Assembly (NCBI RefSeq): GCF_000565195.1
Contig: NZ_CP006720.1
Location: 124,001 to 188,000 of the forward strand
DNA from: Spiroplasma mirum ATCC 29335
GTDB taxonomy: Bacteria; Bacillota_I; Bacilli_A; Mycoplasmatales; Mycoplasmataceae
Length of the DNA: 64,000 bases
Reading direction: 5' to 3'
Positions 43,659-53,520 of the stretch are shown here, in pieces. The notes under the pieces are model-generated. The model was not told where the DNA came from, did no database searches, and saw only the letters and a program-made list of their open reading frames with translations. The position numbers and the translations under genes were made by a program. Within the stretch, counting starts at the first letter, position 1; each line of letters begins with the position of its first letter.

Positions 43659-44345
43659 ATGTTTGGACTAGAAAATAATATGGCAGGTTTAGGGTATTTT
43701 GTTTTTCTAATAATTTTAGGCCTTTTAATATTAGGAATGATAATTATTGGGTTAGTTGATATTTCTTATAAAAGTCAAAAAACAAAATATTATCCCAAAG
43801 AAATTTTACGAAAAATGTTAGATGATAATGATCTGAAAGATGTTAATATTGGAATTTTTAAATTTATTGGGAAGGCGCAGAATTTCAATTATATTAGTAA
43901 CACTATTAAAATTAGAATTCGTGATTTAAATGATCCTAGTGTTTTAAAAATTTATGATATGTTATTTCACTTTTATTATTTATTTCAAATTAAAACTAAA
44001 AAAAACCGTTCATTTTTTTGATTAAAATTTGTTTCGTATTTATTATGTTTTGTATTTGTAATTTTTATTACAACAACAATTTTAATAATTTTATGTAATG
44101 TTATTAACAATAATAACTTAGATATTGATAGCATCACCACCGCCATTCAAGTCCTAGCGATTGTTGGCTTAATTTTATTAATTATTAGTTGGTTTTCATG
44201 GACTAACATTGTTGAAAAATATCGCAAAGATTTAATTGATTTAGCGGATGAGTATTTAGATGACCAAACTGCCAAAAAAATAAAATTACTAACAGCTTTT
44301 AAAGCCTTTTTTCCCTTTTCAGAAAATGTCATCTTTTTTACATAA
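43659..44345 (+). CDS. Membrane protein of unknown function, 228 residues
   Basis: An N-terminal helix (about 10-32), a cytoplasmic or external domain (about 40-118, ending YDMLFHFYYLFQIK), then two helices near 126-148 and 165-183, and a charged tail. The general layout (short anchor, soluble block with YISNTIKIRIRDLNDPSV, later helices) vaguely recalls YugP-type zinc peptidases, but there is no HExxH, so I do not assign it. AAAGGAGAATAG precedes ATG 43659; TGA at 44019 is Trp. Confidence 0.6.
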
Positions 44346-44398
44346 AATTAGCCATCTTTTAAATAAACTATAAAAGATTAAAAAAACAAGAAAAATAG

Positions 44399-44427
44399 TT
44401 GCACGATTTTATTAATTTATATATAAT
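44399..44427 (+). promoter_or_regulatory. Promoter of the tRNA cluster
   Basis: -35 TTGCAC (44399-44404) and -10 TATAAT (44422-44427) with a 17-base spacer, 25 bases upstream of the first tRNA. Confidence 0.75.
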
Positions 44428-44451
44428 GAATAAGGTTGATTATTCAACAAT

Positions 44452-44527
44452 GCCTAGTTAGCTCAGTTGGTAGAGCATTCGGCTGTTAACCGACAGGTCG
44501 CAGGTTCGAGCCCTGCACTAGGCGCCA
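44452..44527 (+). tRNA. tRNA-Asn (GTT)
   Basis: Acceptor GCCTAGT pairs with ACTAGGC; the anticodon loop CTGTTAA holds GTT; GGTTCGAGC is the T arm; CCA is encoded. First gene of a six-tRNA run. Confidence 0.96.
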
Positions 44528-44564
44528 TTTTATTTTAAGGAAGTATATTTAAAAGATCATATTT

Positions 44565-44640
44565 GGCCTGTTGGTGAAGCGGTTAACACACATGCCTTTC
44601 ACGCATGCATTCACGGGTTCAATTCCCGTACAGGTCACCA
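44565..44640 (+). tRNA. tRNA-Glu (TTC)
   Basis: Acceptor GGCCTGT pairs with ACAGGTC with one G-T pair; anticodon loop CTTTCAC holds TTC; T arm GGGTTCAATTCCC; CCA is encoded. Confidence 0.95.
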
Positions 44641-44644
44641 TTGT

Positions 44645-44720
44645 CGAGTGTTAGCTCAGTTGGGAGAGCGCCTGCCTTACAAGCAGGTGGTCAGCGGTTC
44701 AAGTCCGTTACACTCGACCA
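44645..44720 (+). tRNA. tRNA-Val (TAC)
   Basis: Acceptor CGAGTGT pairs with ACACTCG; anticodon loop CTTACAA holds TAC; CCA is encoded. Only 4 bases separate it from the tRNA-Glu end. Confidence 0.95.
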
Positions 44721-44732
44721 TTTTTTAAATAC

Positions 44733-44809
<77 letters not shown>

Positions 44810-44819
44810 TTATTGTTCT

Positions 44820-44895
44820 CTCCTGTTAGCTCAGTTGGGAGAGCAACTGGCTTTTAACCAGTGGGTCAAAGGTTCAAGTCCTTTACAGGAGACCA
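44820..44895 (+). tRNA. tRNA-Lys (TTT)
   Basis: Acceptor CTCCTGT pairs with ACAGGAG; anticodon loop CTTTTAA holds TTT; CCA is encoded. Confidence 0.95.
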
Positions 44896-44937
44896 TTTTT
44901 TAATAAAATATTAATAACAGAGGAAATCCGGGTTTGG

Positions 44938-45012
44938 CGGAATTGGCAGACGCACCAGACTTAGGATCTGGCGAGGCAACTCGTGGGGGTTCAAGTCCCT
45001 TAACCCGGACCA
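44938..45012 (+). tRNA. tRNA-Leu (TAG)
   Basis: Acceptor CCGGGTT pairs with AACCCGG; anticodon loop CTTAGGA holds TAG; a variable arm (GCGAGGCAACTCG) sits between the anticodon and T arms as expected for a class II tRNA; CCA is encoded. Confidence 0.94.
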
Positions 45013-45035
45013 TTATTTAAAATTAATAAAAGTTT

Positions 45036-45059
45036 AATCACTGTGGAGTGATTTTTTTT
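45036..45059 (+). terminator. Terminator of the tRNA cluster
   Basis: Stem AATCACT/AGTGATT with a GTGG loop and a run of T. Confidence 0.85.
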
Positions 45060-45176
45060 ATCGCAAAATTAGTGCAGAAAACCATCATAACTTTATCATT
45101 TCTAATCAAAATTATAGTAAAATTAAAATATAGTAATAAAGATAGGAGCCTTTACGATCAAATAAGGAGGAATCAT

Positions 45177-45992
45177 ATGAAACGTGCCATTTTTACTGAC
45201 TTGGATGGGACTTTATTACAAGACAATCATAAGTTTAGCAAGATTACTAAGAAAACAGTTAAACAAATCCAGGACAAAGGAATTCCCTTTGTAGTTACAA
45301 CGGGGCGTCTTGCGAGTGATGCCATTCGCCAAGCAAAAAAACTAAAAGTTCATAAATATAATGGGTATGTCCTAGCAAATAATGGCTCTGCCGCTTATTC
45401 GTTTGCTACTAACTCATTTTTATGAATGATGATTTTTACAGATGAAGAAATTAAAAAATTATTTAAATTTACTTACAATAAATATAAAGTTCATTTTTTT
45501 AGTAACAACGGAACTTATGTTTATGAAAAGGGCAAAAATTCATTTTACTGATCAAAGATTATGAAAACAAGCTATAAAATTATTGATGCTCCTGACCAGA
45601 TTACAGAAGGCATTACTCATGCTAGTGTTATCACCCATGAACCATTAAGTGACAGTTCTGCGGCGCAACTAGTAGATGAGTTAAAAACATTATTACCATT
45701 ATTAGATGTCACCCAGTATAATAATCGTGTTTTTGAAATTTCAGCAAAAGGAATTTCAAAAGGAAGCGCATTAAGATTTTTATCACACTATTTAGGAGTT
45801 CCGATTGAAAATACCTTCTCATTTGGGGATTCATACAATGATATTGAGTTAATTAAACAAGCAGGAACCGGAGTGGCGGTTAATAATGCAATTGATGAAA
45901 TTAAAGCTTTGGCCAAAGAAATTTCATTATCAAATAAAGAAAACGGGCCAGCACTATATTTAAGAGATAAAATTTTAAAAAATGAGATATAA
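45177..45992 (+). CDS. Cof-type HAD-superfamily phosphatase
   Basis: 271 residues. AIFTDLDGTLL at residue 4 is the nucleophile motif, VVTTGRLASDA is motif II and TFSFGDSYNDIELIKQAG near residue 218 is motif IV; the region between is a C2 cap. Starts at ATG 45177 behind AAGGAGG; longer in-frame starts upstream would run through the tRNA terminator. TGA Trp codons occur at 45423 and 45549. Substrate unknown; trxA follows 40 bases later. Confidence 0.9.
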
Positions 45993-46032
45993 TGATACTA
46001 TATTATAAATATAATGCAAAGGAGAGAAATTT

Positions 46033-46341
46033 ATGGCAATTAAGCATTTAGAAAATATGCAAGAATTTAATAATTTAATAAATAAAAATGAAAAAACTAT
46101 TATTGACTTTTATGCTGATTGATGTGGCCCATGTAAAATGCTTGCGCCAATTTATGAAGAACTAGCTGGTGAAGTTTCTAATGTTCATTTTGCAAAAGTT
46201 GATGTTGATAATTTACAAGATATTGCTCAAGAATATGGTATCGCATCAATCCCAACATTATTAATTTTCCAAGGTGGAAAAGAAATGAATCGTCATGTTG
46301 GATTTGCAACCAAAGATCAAATTAAAGAATTATTAAAATAA
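46033..46341 (+). CDS. trxA: Thioredoxin
   Basis: 102-residue cytosolic disulfide reductant. [20 protein letters not shown] contains the redox motif WCGPC at residues 30-34, its Trp encoded by TGA; YGIASIPTLLIFQGGKE carries the cis-Pro. GGAGAGAAA precedes ATG 46033. It lies after the HAD gene and before a tiny basic ORF, which may share its transcript. Confidence 0.96.
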
Positions 46342-46386
46342 ATTGCGATTAAAATTTAAATAAGTAAGTAGGTAAATATTAAAATT

Positions 46387-46500
46387 ATGGCAATGTCAAT
46401 GAAAAAAAGAGTGAAACTAATGGAAGCAAAAAAATTAGAAAAGGCAAATGCCCGTAAGGAAGCAGCAAAGAAAAATTCACAATCACAAGTTAGTAAATAA
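46387..46500 (+). CDS. Small basic peptide, 37 residues
   Basis: MAMSMKKRVKLMEAKKLEKA is followed by an Ala/Lys-rich tail, all predicted helical and strongly basic. AAGTAGGTAAA precedes the ATG at somewhat long distance. It is set between trxA and a terminator whose stem starts inside its stop codon, which supports a real transcribed end. Function unknown; a nucleic-acid contact is possible from charge alone. Confidence 0.5.
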   Translation: MAMSMKKRVKLMEAKKLEKANARKEAAKKNSQSQVSK

Positions 46501-46528
46501 AAAAGTTAGAACACGGCTAACTTTTTTA
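46499..46528 (+). terminator. Terminator after trxA and the small ORF
   Basis: Stem AAAAAAGTTAG/CTAACTTTTTT with a 7-base loop. Confidence 0.87.
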
Positions 46529-46868
46529 TTTGGTTAATTTTCAGCGTTATTTCCTTGGGGCAATTTACCAAAATTTTCTTTTTACCAATAAAAATAATAT
46601 AAAAATAAAGATACTTTTCGGTAAAATGGTTGCAAATAAATCTAAAAGTGGTTAAATACAAATAGAAGGAAATCAAAACATATTTTATAATGTAGTGACA
46701 AAAACTTAATGATAAAAACTTTTAGGGAATCATCAAATTATAAAAAACATTTTGTAGGAAATTATTATTTTTCTAGATTATTTTTCGCGTATGTTTTTAT
46801 TAACCTTCAGGGAGATTTAGATTATTCAAAATCTAATACTTAGATTTTCTATTTAGGAGGTAATTAAA
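46529..46868 (+). promoter_or_regulatory. Long leader region of the arginine deiminase cluster
   Basis: No gene is visible in these 340 bases. A TATAAT at 46686-46691 is a possible -10. Nearer arcA are three related segments: TTAGATT at 46817-46823, its complement AATCTAA at 46830-46836 and TTAGATT again at 46840-46846, so two alternative hairpins can form 12-20 bases before AGGAGG. A long untranslated leader is likely. Confidence 0.5.
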
Positions 46869-48068
46869 ATGAAAGATAAGTATGCAATTAATGTCTATTC
46901 AGAAATTGGGACATTAAAAAGTGTTATGTTACACCGTCCCGGAGATGAATTATCAAATTTAACACCAGATTTATTAGAAAAATTGTTATTTGATGATACA
47001 CCAGATTTGCCTATCGCACAACAAGAGCACGATGAACTAGCAAAAGTGTTGAGAGATAATGGTGTGGAAGTATTGTACATTGAAAAAATGGTTGCTGAAA
47101 CAATTGCGCAAGATAAAAATTTAAGAACTGACTTGTTAGATAGGTTCCTAAAAGAATCAGGAGCAAAACCAGAACACATTGAACCATTAAGAAAATATTT
47201 AGATAAACTTTCAGACCAAGATATGGTAAATAAAATGATCGCAGGAGTAACAAAATATGAATTAGGTGTTGAAAATACTGATGGTTATCCATTAGCAATG
47301 GACCCATTACCAAACCTATTATTCCAAAGGGACCCATTTGCATCAATTGGAAACGGGACAACTGTGCACCAAATGTTTACTATAACAAGAAGACGTGAAA
47401 CAATTTTTGCGGACTTAGTACTACATCACCACCCAAGATTTAAAGATAAAGTAAACTTCTGATACGATCGTAACGAAGAAGGAAGTATTGAAGGGGGAGA
47501 TGTTTTAGTATTAAACCACAAAACATTAATTATTGGGGCTTCACAAAGAACAAGTATTGATGCAATTAAAAAAGTTGCTAAAAGAGTTATCGAAAGTCCT
47601 GAAATTTCTTATGAAAAAGTTATTGTTTTTGATTTAAAAACTAAAAACAGAGCATTTATGCACTTAGATACAGTCTTTACAAATATTGACTACGATAAAT
47701 TTATTGCACACCCATTAATCTTTGATAACATTAGTGAATTTAAACTTTATGAAATTTCAAAAGACGGGATGACAGAAATTAACAAACAACTAGATGAATA
47801 CTTATCAGATGTTGTTGGTAAAAAAATTCACATTGTAAAATGTGGAGGGGAAAATCCAATTGCCCAAGCCAGAGAACAATGAAACGATGGAACTAATGTG
47901 ATTACAATTAAACCAGGGGAAGTTATTGCTTACAACCGTAACCACATTACAATCGCGGAATTAAAAAAATTAGGTGTTAAAGTACACGTAATTGACAGTG
48001 CTGAATTATCGAGAGGTCGTGGGGGACCACGTTGTATGACAATGCCAATTTGAAGAGAAGATATTTAA
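46869..48068 (+). CDS. arcA: Arginine deiminase
   Basis: Converts arginine to citrulline and ammonia, the first step of the ATP-yielding deiminase pathway. 399 residues, full length. [13 protein letters not shown] at the start, [10 protein letters not shown] (catalytic Asp), FMHLDTVFT (catalytic His) and [12 protein letters not shown] with nucleophile Cys389 are all present. AGGAGG precedes ATG 46869. The next gene supplies the second step of the pathway, 36 bases later. Spiroplasmas are known to ferment arginine this way. Confidence 0.97.
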
Positions 48069-48104
48069 TTAATAACGAAGAAAAAGGAAGGAAGTCATAA
48101 AAAT

Positions 48105-49106
48105 ATGGCCGTAAATTTAAAAGGAAGAAGTTTTTTAACATTATTAGATTTCACACCAAGAGAAATCAACTATTTATTAGATTTATCAAGAATGCTAAAA
48201 GAAGCTAAATATGCAGGAATTGAACAACAACCTTTAAAAGGAAAAAATGTTGTGTTATTATTCCAAAAAGATTCAACAAGAACTCGTTGTGCTTTTGAAG
48301 TTGCCGCTTCTGATTTAGGAATGAACGCAGTGTACCTAGGACCTTCAGGAAGCCAAATGGGGAAAAAAGAATCAATTGAAGATACTGCAAAAGTTTTAGG
48401 AAGAATGTTTGACGGAATTGAATTTCGAGGTTACAAACAAAGTGATGTTGAAGATTTAGCAAAATATTCAGGAGTACCAGTGTGAAATGGGTTAACAGAC
48501 TTATACCACCCAACGCAAATGTTAGCTGATGTTTTAACAATCCAAGAAGTTAAAGGGCCAAATGTTAAAGGAATTAAATTCATTTACTTTGGTGATTCAA
48601 GATTCAACATGGCAAACAGTTACATGATTATTAGTGCAAAATTAGGAATGCATTTTACTGCATGTGCTCCAAAAGATTTATGACCAGATGCAAAACTATT
48701 AAAACAATGTCAAGATATTGCGAAAGAAAATGGGGGATCAATTACTTTAACAGAAGATCACAAAACCGCAGCTAAAGACGCTGATGTTATTGCAACTGAT
48801 GTTTGAGTATCAATGGGAGAAGATAAATCAGTTTGAAAACAAAGAATTGCTGATTTAACACCTTACCAAGTTAATATGGAAAAAATTAAACAAGCTAAAG
48901 AAGATGTGATCTTCTTACACTGTTTACCAAGTTTCCATGATGAAAATACTGATACTGCCCAAGATATTATTAAAGAATTTGGGGGAAATGGTGAATTAGA
49001 AGTAACTAACGAAGTATTTACCTCAAAATACTCAAAAGTATTTGAAGAAGCGGAAAATAGATTACACACTATTAAAGCAATAATGTTAGCAACTTTAAGA
49101 GGTTAA
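48105..49106 (+). CDS. argF: Ornithine carbamoyltransferase (catabolic)
   Basis: Phosphorolyses citrulline to ornithine and carbamoyl phosphate. 333 residues. STRTR at residues 57-61 binds carbamoyl phosphate, [14 protein letters not shown] is the HPTQ block, and [10 protein letters not shown] near residue 270 carries the active-site Cys. AAAGGAAGGAAG precedes ATG 48105. Also called arcB when in the arc cluster, as here between arcA and the antiporter gene. Confidence 0.97.
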
Positions 49107-49187
49107 TGGTGAATTTTTAAACATTTGCTTATTGTTATTATCTTGATTTGAAAAATTAATTTAATGAAAGGAGGGGAGGGAGATTAA

Positions 49188-50678
49188 ATGCCTGCTCTTA
49201 AAAGTGGCAAACGAAGAAAATTTAAATTGCCTGCCGCAATTACCATCTTATTCTTCATTATTGCTATTGTAATTATTGTGTCATGAATTCCAGGGACAGC
49301 CAAACCGTATGATCCAGTAACTGGACAATATGGGAAGGCCGGGGTTTTTGAGCTATTCTTAGCACCCTTAGAAGGTTTTGGAGGTAAATTAGACACTATC
49401 TTATTTGTTCTTGTCTTAGGGGGATTCTTAAACGTTATTATTAAATCCGAAGCGTTAGGCGCTGGGATTGGTCGTTTAATTGTAAGAATGAAAGGGAAAG
49501 AAATTTGAATTATTCCTACTTTAATGTTCTTATTCTCAATTGGGGGAACAACTTACGGAATGGGAGAAGAAACAATTGCGTTATATCCTGTTTTAATTCC
49601 CGTAATGCTAGCTGCAAGATTTGATGTTGTAACATCAGTTATGACAATCTTATTAGGAGCTGGAGTAGGGTGTGTTGGTTCATTCTTAAACCCATTCGTA
49701 ATTGGGGTTTCATTTAGTCGAACAGATACTGCAACTTTTGGAATTACTAACTCAGCTGGGATTATATGACGGATTATTGCTTGATTAGTACTAACGGCTG
49801 TAACAATTGCATTTGTAATGTGATATGCGATGCGGGTTAGAAAAAATCCTGAAAAATCACCAATGTATACTGAACGTGAATTTTACTTAAAAGAATTTGG
49901 GATGCCAGATAGTATTCCAGAATTCACTAAAAAACGTAAAGCAATTATGATTGTCTTTATGTTGACGTTTATCGTCATGATCTTTTCATTAGTATCATGA
50001 AGTTCATTTGGTTATAATGCAGCCACAAATGCTAATGATTGAATTAAAGAACATGCCCCTTATATTGCAAGATTCTTTAGTCCATTTGGGGACTTCTCGT
50101 TATTACAAGTAGCGGTTGTCTTCTTAATTTCTTCAATTGTTATTGTGGCAATTGACTGAAAAGGAGAAGAAGAATATGTTAGAACATTTATCGCGGGGGC
50201 AAGTGATATTTTATCAGTGTGTTTAGTTATTGCAACTGCTGCTGGAATTGGATGAATTTTGAACAAAACCGGAATGCAAATTAACTTAGTTAATGTGCTT
50301 GCTTCGCCAATGAAAAAATTAGTAACAACCGGGTTCATTATTGTTGGATTCTTCTTCTTCTTAATTATTTCAATTTTTATTCCGTCAACCTCGGGATTTG
50401 CCGCAGCAGTGTTCCCAATTATTGGGCCGGTAGCGGAAGGAATTCAACCAGGGTTATGGTCGGGTTCAATTACGGCGTTTTCGTTTGCAAACGGAATTAT
50501 TAACCTAGTTAGCCCAACCAGCTTTATTTTAATGGCAGCATTAAGTATTAGTAAAGTCTCATTAGATAAATATCTAAAAGTAGTGTGACCATACTTAATC
50601 GGATTAACTGCTTTAGCAATTGTCTTGTTGGCAATTGGATCACAATTACCAATTAAACCTGGTGGAATGTGATTCTAA
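49188..50678 (+). CDS. arcD: YfcC/DcuC-type transporter, probable arginine/ornithine antiporter
   Basis: 496-residue multipass membrane protein, a short basic N-terminus followed by about 12 helices. SIGGTTYGMGEETIALYPVL near residue 113, GVGCVGSFLNPFVIGVS near 161 and AFSFANGIINLVSPTSFILM near 430 are signatures of the YfcC/DcuC family. Position between argF and arcC points to exchange of arginine for ornithine, the transport step of the pathway; the antiporter role is inferred from context and not from a substrate motif. Strong AAAGGAGGGG precedes ATG 49188. A terminator lies between it and arcC. Confidence 0.85.
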
Positions 50679-50710
50679 TTTGCGTAACAGATTAATATTT
50701 AATAAAATTG

Positions 50711-50742
50711 AAAGAAAAGATATTGTAATATCTTTTCTTTTC
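50711..50742 (+). terminator. Terminator or attenuator between arcD and arcC
   Basis: AAAGAAAAGATATT pairs perfectly with AATATCTTTTCTTT, ending in T. arcC would need its own promoter or readthrough. Confidence 0.75.
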
Positions 50743-50810
50743 CTAATTTTAAAAAATTAAATTAATAGTAAATCAAATGATGTTAATTAATATCAGAAAG
50801 GAACAATTAT

Positions 50811-51746
50811 ATGTCAAGAATTGTTGTCGCTCTGGGAGGAAACGCCTTAGGAAATTCTCGTGATGAGCAACATGAAATAGTGAAAGTAACAGCCAAAGCA
50901 ATGGTTGATATTATTGTCGATGGTAAAGAACTTGTGATTACCCATGGAAATGGTCCACAAGTGGGGATAATTAATAATGCTTTTGCGCAAGCATCAAAAG
51001 TAAATAGTAAAATCCCAATGATGCCGTTCCCTGAATGTGGGGCAATGTCACAAGCTTACATTGGTTATCATTTACAAAATGCGATTTTAAATGAGTTAAA
51101 CAAGAGAAATATCAAAAAAAATGTGGTAACAATTGTGACTCAAGTGGAAGTTGCTGCTAACGATAAAGCGTTTGAAAACCCAACTAAACCAATTGGTTCA
51201 TTTTATACTGAACAAGAAGCCAAGGATTTAGCAAGTAAAAACGGATTTACTGTTAAAGAAGATGCCGGACGGGGATGACGAAGAGTTATTGCTTCACCCC
51301 AACCAGTTGATATTGTGGAAAAAGACATTATTAAAGATCTAATTAAACAAGGCCATGTTGTAATTACAGTGGGTGGGGGAGGAATCCCTGTTGTGAAAGG
51401 TAAAGATGGTTATCAAGGTGTTGATGCTGTTATTGATAAAGACTTTGCCAGTGCGAAATTAGCCGAATTAGTGGATGCTGATCAATTAATGATCTTAACA
51501 GCAGTTCCAAAAGTGGCCATTAACTACGGAAAACCAAACCAAACAACATTAGATACTTTAACAATTTCAGAAGCCGAAAAATATATTGGTGAAAATCAAT
51601 TTGCCCCAGGAAGTATGTTACCAAAAGTTCAAGCCGCAATGAAATTTGCTCAACTTGATGCCAAAAAATTAGCGGTAATTGCTGAACTTTCATTAGCAAA
51701 AGATGCTTTAAATGGTAAATCAGGAACAACAATTAAATTAAAATAA
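50811..51746 (+). CDS. arcC: Carbamate kinase
   Basis: Uses carbamoyl phosphate to make ATP, the energy-yielding last step. 311 residues. RIVVALGGNALGN at the start, ELVITHGNGPQVGIINNA and VITVGGGGIPVV are the amino-acid-kinase blocks, and TAVPKVAINYGKPNQ is typical of the family. AGAAAGGAAC precedes ATG 50811, and TGA at 51276 is Trp. It closes the arcA-argF-arcD-arcC cluster. Confidence 0.97.
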
Positions 51747-51747
51747 C

Positions 51748-51782
51748 AAAAAAATGGTAATGATCTTAATTACCATTTTTTT
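51748..51782. terminator. Bidirectional terminator after arcC
   Basis: 14-bp perfect stem AAAAAAATGGTAAT/ATTACCATTTTTTT with a 7-base loop; the converging minus-strand gene ends inside it. Confidence 0.9.
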
Positions 51783-52194
51783 ATATTACTTGTAAAATAA
51801 TTGCTAGGATTAAACTGTAAAAAATATTAAGACTACTAATTAGGAGGAACAGATAACCCCGACGGTTATTAAAGTTAATATAACCACTTTTTTCATCTAA
51901 TATTTTCGGATGTAGTTTCATCACCTCAAATCCGATTTCTTCTTCATAATCTGACAAAACTTCTTTTTTGGCAATCTTCTTATTAAGGCGGTTAATCCCA
52001 AAGTAATTGTATAAAACAACACATAAAACAACAAAAACAAGGATCCCAAAAAAGATTTTTGAAATAGTATCATGCGCTAATTTATTCTTATCTTGCAGTG
52101 TTAACAAGATAATTGTTAAAATAACTTGTAATAATAAGAAAATACCATTGGCAATTGAATAAATTGTTAAGTATTTATGCATTTCTTTTTTCAT
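51781..52194 (-). CDS. Small membrane protein of unknown function, 137 residues
   Basis: Hydrophobic helices near residues 10-34, 44-64 and 112-136, with a charged segment between (NKKIAKKEVLSDYEEEIGFE). The start MKKEMHKYLTIYS is a normal positively charged beginning. Upstream on the minus strand is a run of 14 A/T (52236-52250 on the given strand). Family not recognised; it converges on arcC. Confidence 0.6.
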   Translation of the reverse strand: MKKEMHKYLTIYSIANGIFLLLQVILTIILLTLQDKNKLAHDTISKIFFGILVFVVLCVVLYNYFGINRLNKKIAKKEVLSDYEEEIGFEVMKLHPKILDEKSGYINFNNRRGYLFLLISSLNIFYSLILAIILQVI

Positions 52195-52285
52195 AAATTA
52201 ATTCTAACATATTATTATTAATTATCTTAATAATCAAAAAAAAAAAAAAATTTACACGCCTTGTAATTTTTTTTGGTGTGAAAAT

Positions 52286-52498
52286 TTATTCACCTGGAAT
52301 TAATAGTAAAATTCCCGCCACAAGACCAAAAAATCCGGCAAATAAAATTGAACAAACTCCCAACCCAACTGCTGACTCTGAATTCCCAATTTTTCTTTTA
52401 GCTGCTAAGGTCATTGGAATTAGTCAGGCCAAGGGAATTAAAAATAATCCGATTGTACAACATGATAAAATTAACATAATATATGCTGCTTGTTTCAC
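52286..52498 (-). CDS. Small two-helix membrane protein, GTG start
   Basis: 70 residues from GTG 52498, which follows AGAGGTG at proper spacing; no ATG gives the same N-terminus. It reads KQAAYIMLILSCCTIGLFL in the first helix and ends FFGLVAGILLLIPGE in the second, with KRKIGN between. One TGA is Trp, so it is missed when TGA is taken as stop. The pattern resembles small DUF4190-like membrane proteins, but I cannot assign a family. Confidence 0.55.
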
Positions 52499-52628
52499 TT
52501 ATCAAACACCTCTTTCTCTTTTAAAATTGTACTTTTTAATTTTAACATAAAATAATTTTTAGATTAATAATTTAACTTAATAAAAATTTTTAATTTAATG
52601 AAAAAAATTATGCGCATTAACATAATTT

Positions 52629-53277
52629 TTATCGTTCTTGTTTAATAATTGCAAATTCTTCTTGGGAAATTCGAACGCGGGGATAACAAGTTCCTGGTTT
52701 TGTTTCATCAAAATATCCAAACACCATTCCTAAGGCAATGTGATATTTTTGGGGATCAACAAGATTATTATACGCTAAGAACTGCGCGGTACTACTTTTA
52801 ATAACTCCCCATAATTGAAGTTCCAATTTGTAAGTCAGTTGCTTGTAAACTGATAAAGCTAGCAATAATATGGACTTGTCTTCGCTATAAATATCCATAT
52901 TTTTTTTGCCCTTTAACATATTTACTCATGCCCTCAACGCGTTGTTTTAAAGCATCACCTTGAAAAATTATTCCTAAGCGACTAGTTAAAAATTCTCGAG
53001 ATGCTAAATAATCACCATGGGCAAATAAGATTAGTGCCGCAATTGATGCTTCTTTCATCCAATTAATATTTGGTCCCATAAAATATTGTTCGGCAGCTTT
53101 TGCTTTTAATGTTTTATCTTTTAAGAAAACAATTTTTACGGGTTCTAAACCATTTGAAGTTGGCGCTAATATTCCCGCTTCAATAATCATTTAAAAAAAA
53201 TCTGCGGCGCTAATTTCTTTATTAGGATCGTATACCCGCACTGATTTTCGAAATTCAATTGCACTTTTTACACTCAT
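52629..53277 (-). pseudogene. Nitroreductase-family protein, broken
   Basis: Flavin-dependent NAD(P)H oxidoreductase family. From ATG 53277 it reads SAIEFRKSVRVYDPNKEIS, a standard opening. An in-frame TAA follows ADFF at about 53192. The next piece, IIEAGILAPTSNGLEPVKIV, is the family FMN block. A T8 run at 52900-52907 (given strand) needs seven to keep frame, and further shifts bracket SLQATDLQIGTSIMGSY near 52830. The tail is IALGMVFGYFDETKPGTCYP. At least four lesions, so a pseudogene on balance. Confidence 0.7.
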
Positions 53278-53467
53278 TTTATTTATGTTCCTCGTTATAA
53301 CTTTTCAGTACTATTTTTATTATAGCATTATCAAATTAAATAAAATTTAGGAATCTTGGAATTATTAATATATTGCAATTTAATTATCTTTTGAGGAATA
53401 TTAATGTAAAATTAAACGGAAAAATAGCATTAAATTATTTTTTCCCCACCGAAATTCAAAGTGTAAA

Positions 53468-53476
53468 TGTTATAAT
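53468..53476 (+). promoter_or_regulatory. Extended -10 promoter of leuS
   Basis: TGTTATAAT (TG-n-TATAAT) 44 bases upstream of the leuS ATG. No clear -35, and no T-box leader pattern is seen in the 243 bases between the nitroreductase relic and leuS. Confidence 0.5.
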
Positions 53477-53520
53477 CTTAAATAAGATTAGTGAAACAAT
53501 GATTAGAGAGGACTAAATTA

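Noticed and set aside
45048-45176. A longer N-terminus for the HAD phosphatase at 45177
   Set aside because: It would start inside the tRNA-cluster terminator; AAGGAGG before ATG 45177 fixes the start.
52236-52250. The run of 14 A as a functional repeat
   Set aside because: It lies between two genes, changes no frame and is expected in AT-rich DNA.
53278-53520. A T-box leader in front of leuS
   Set aside because: The T-box motif and specifier-loop pattern are absent; only an extended -10 is found.
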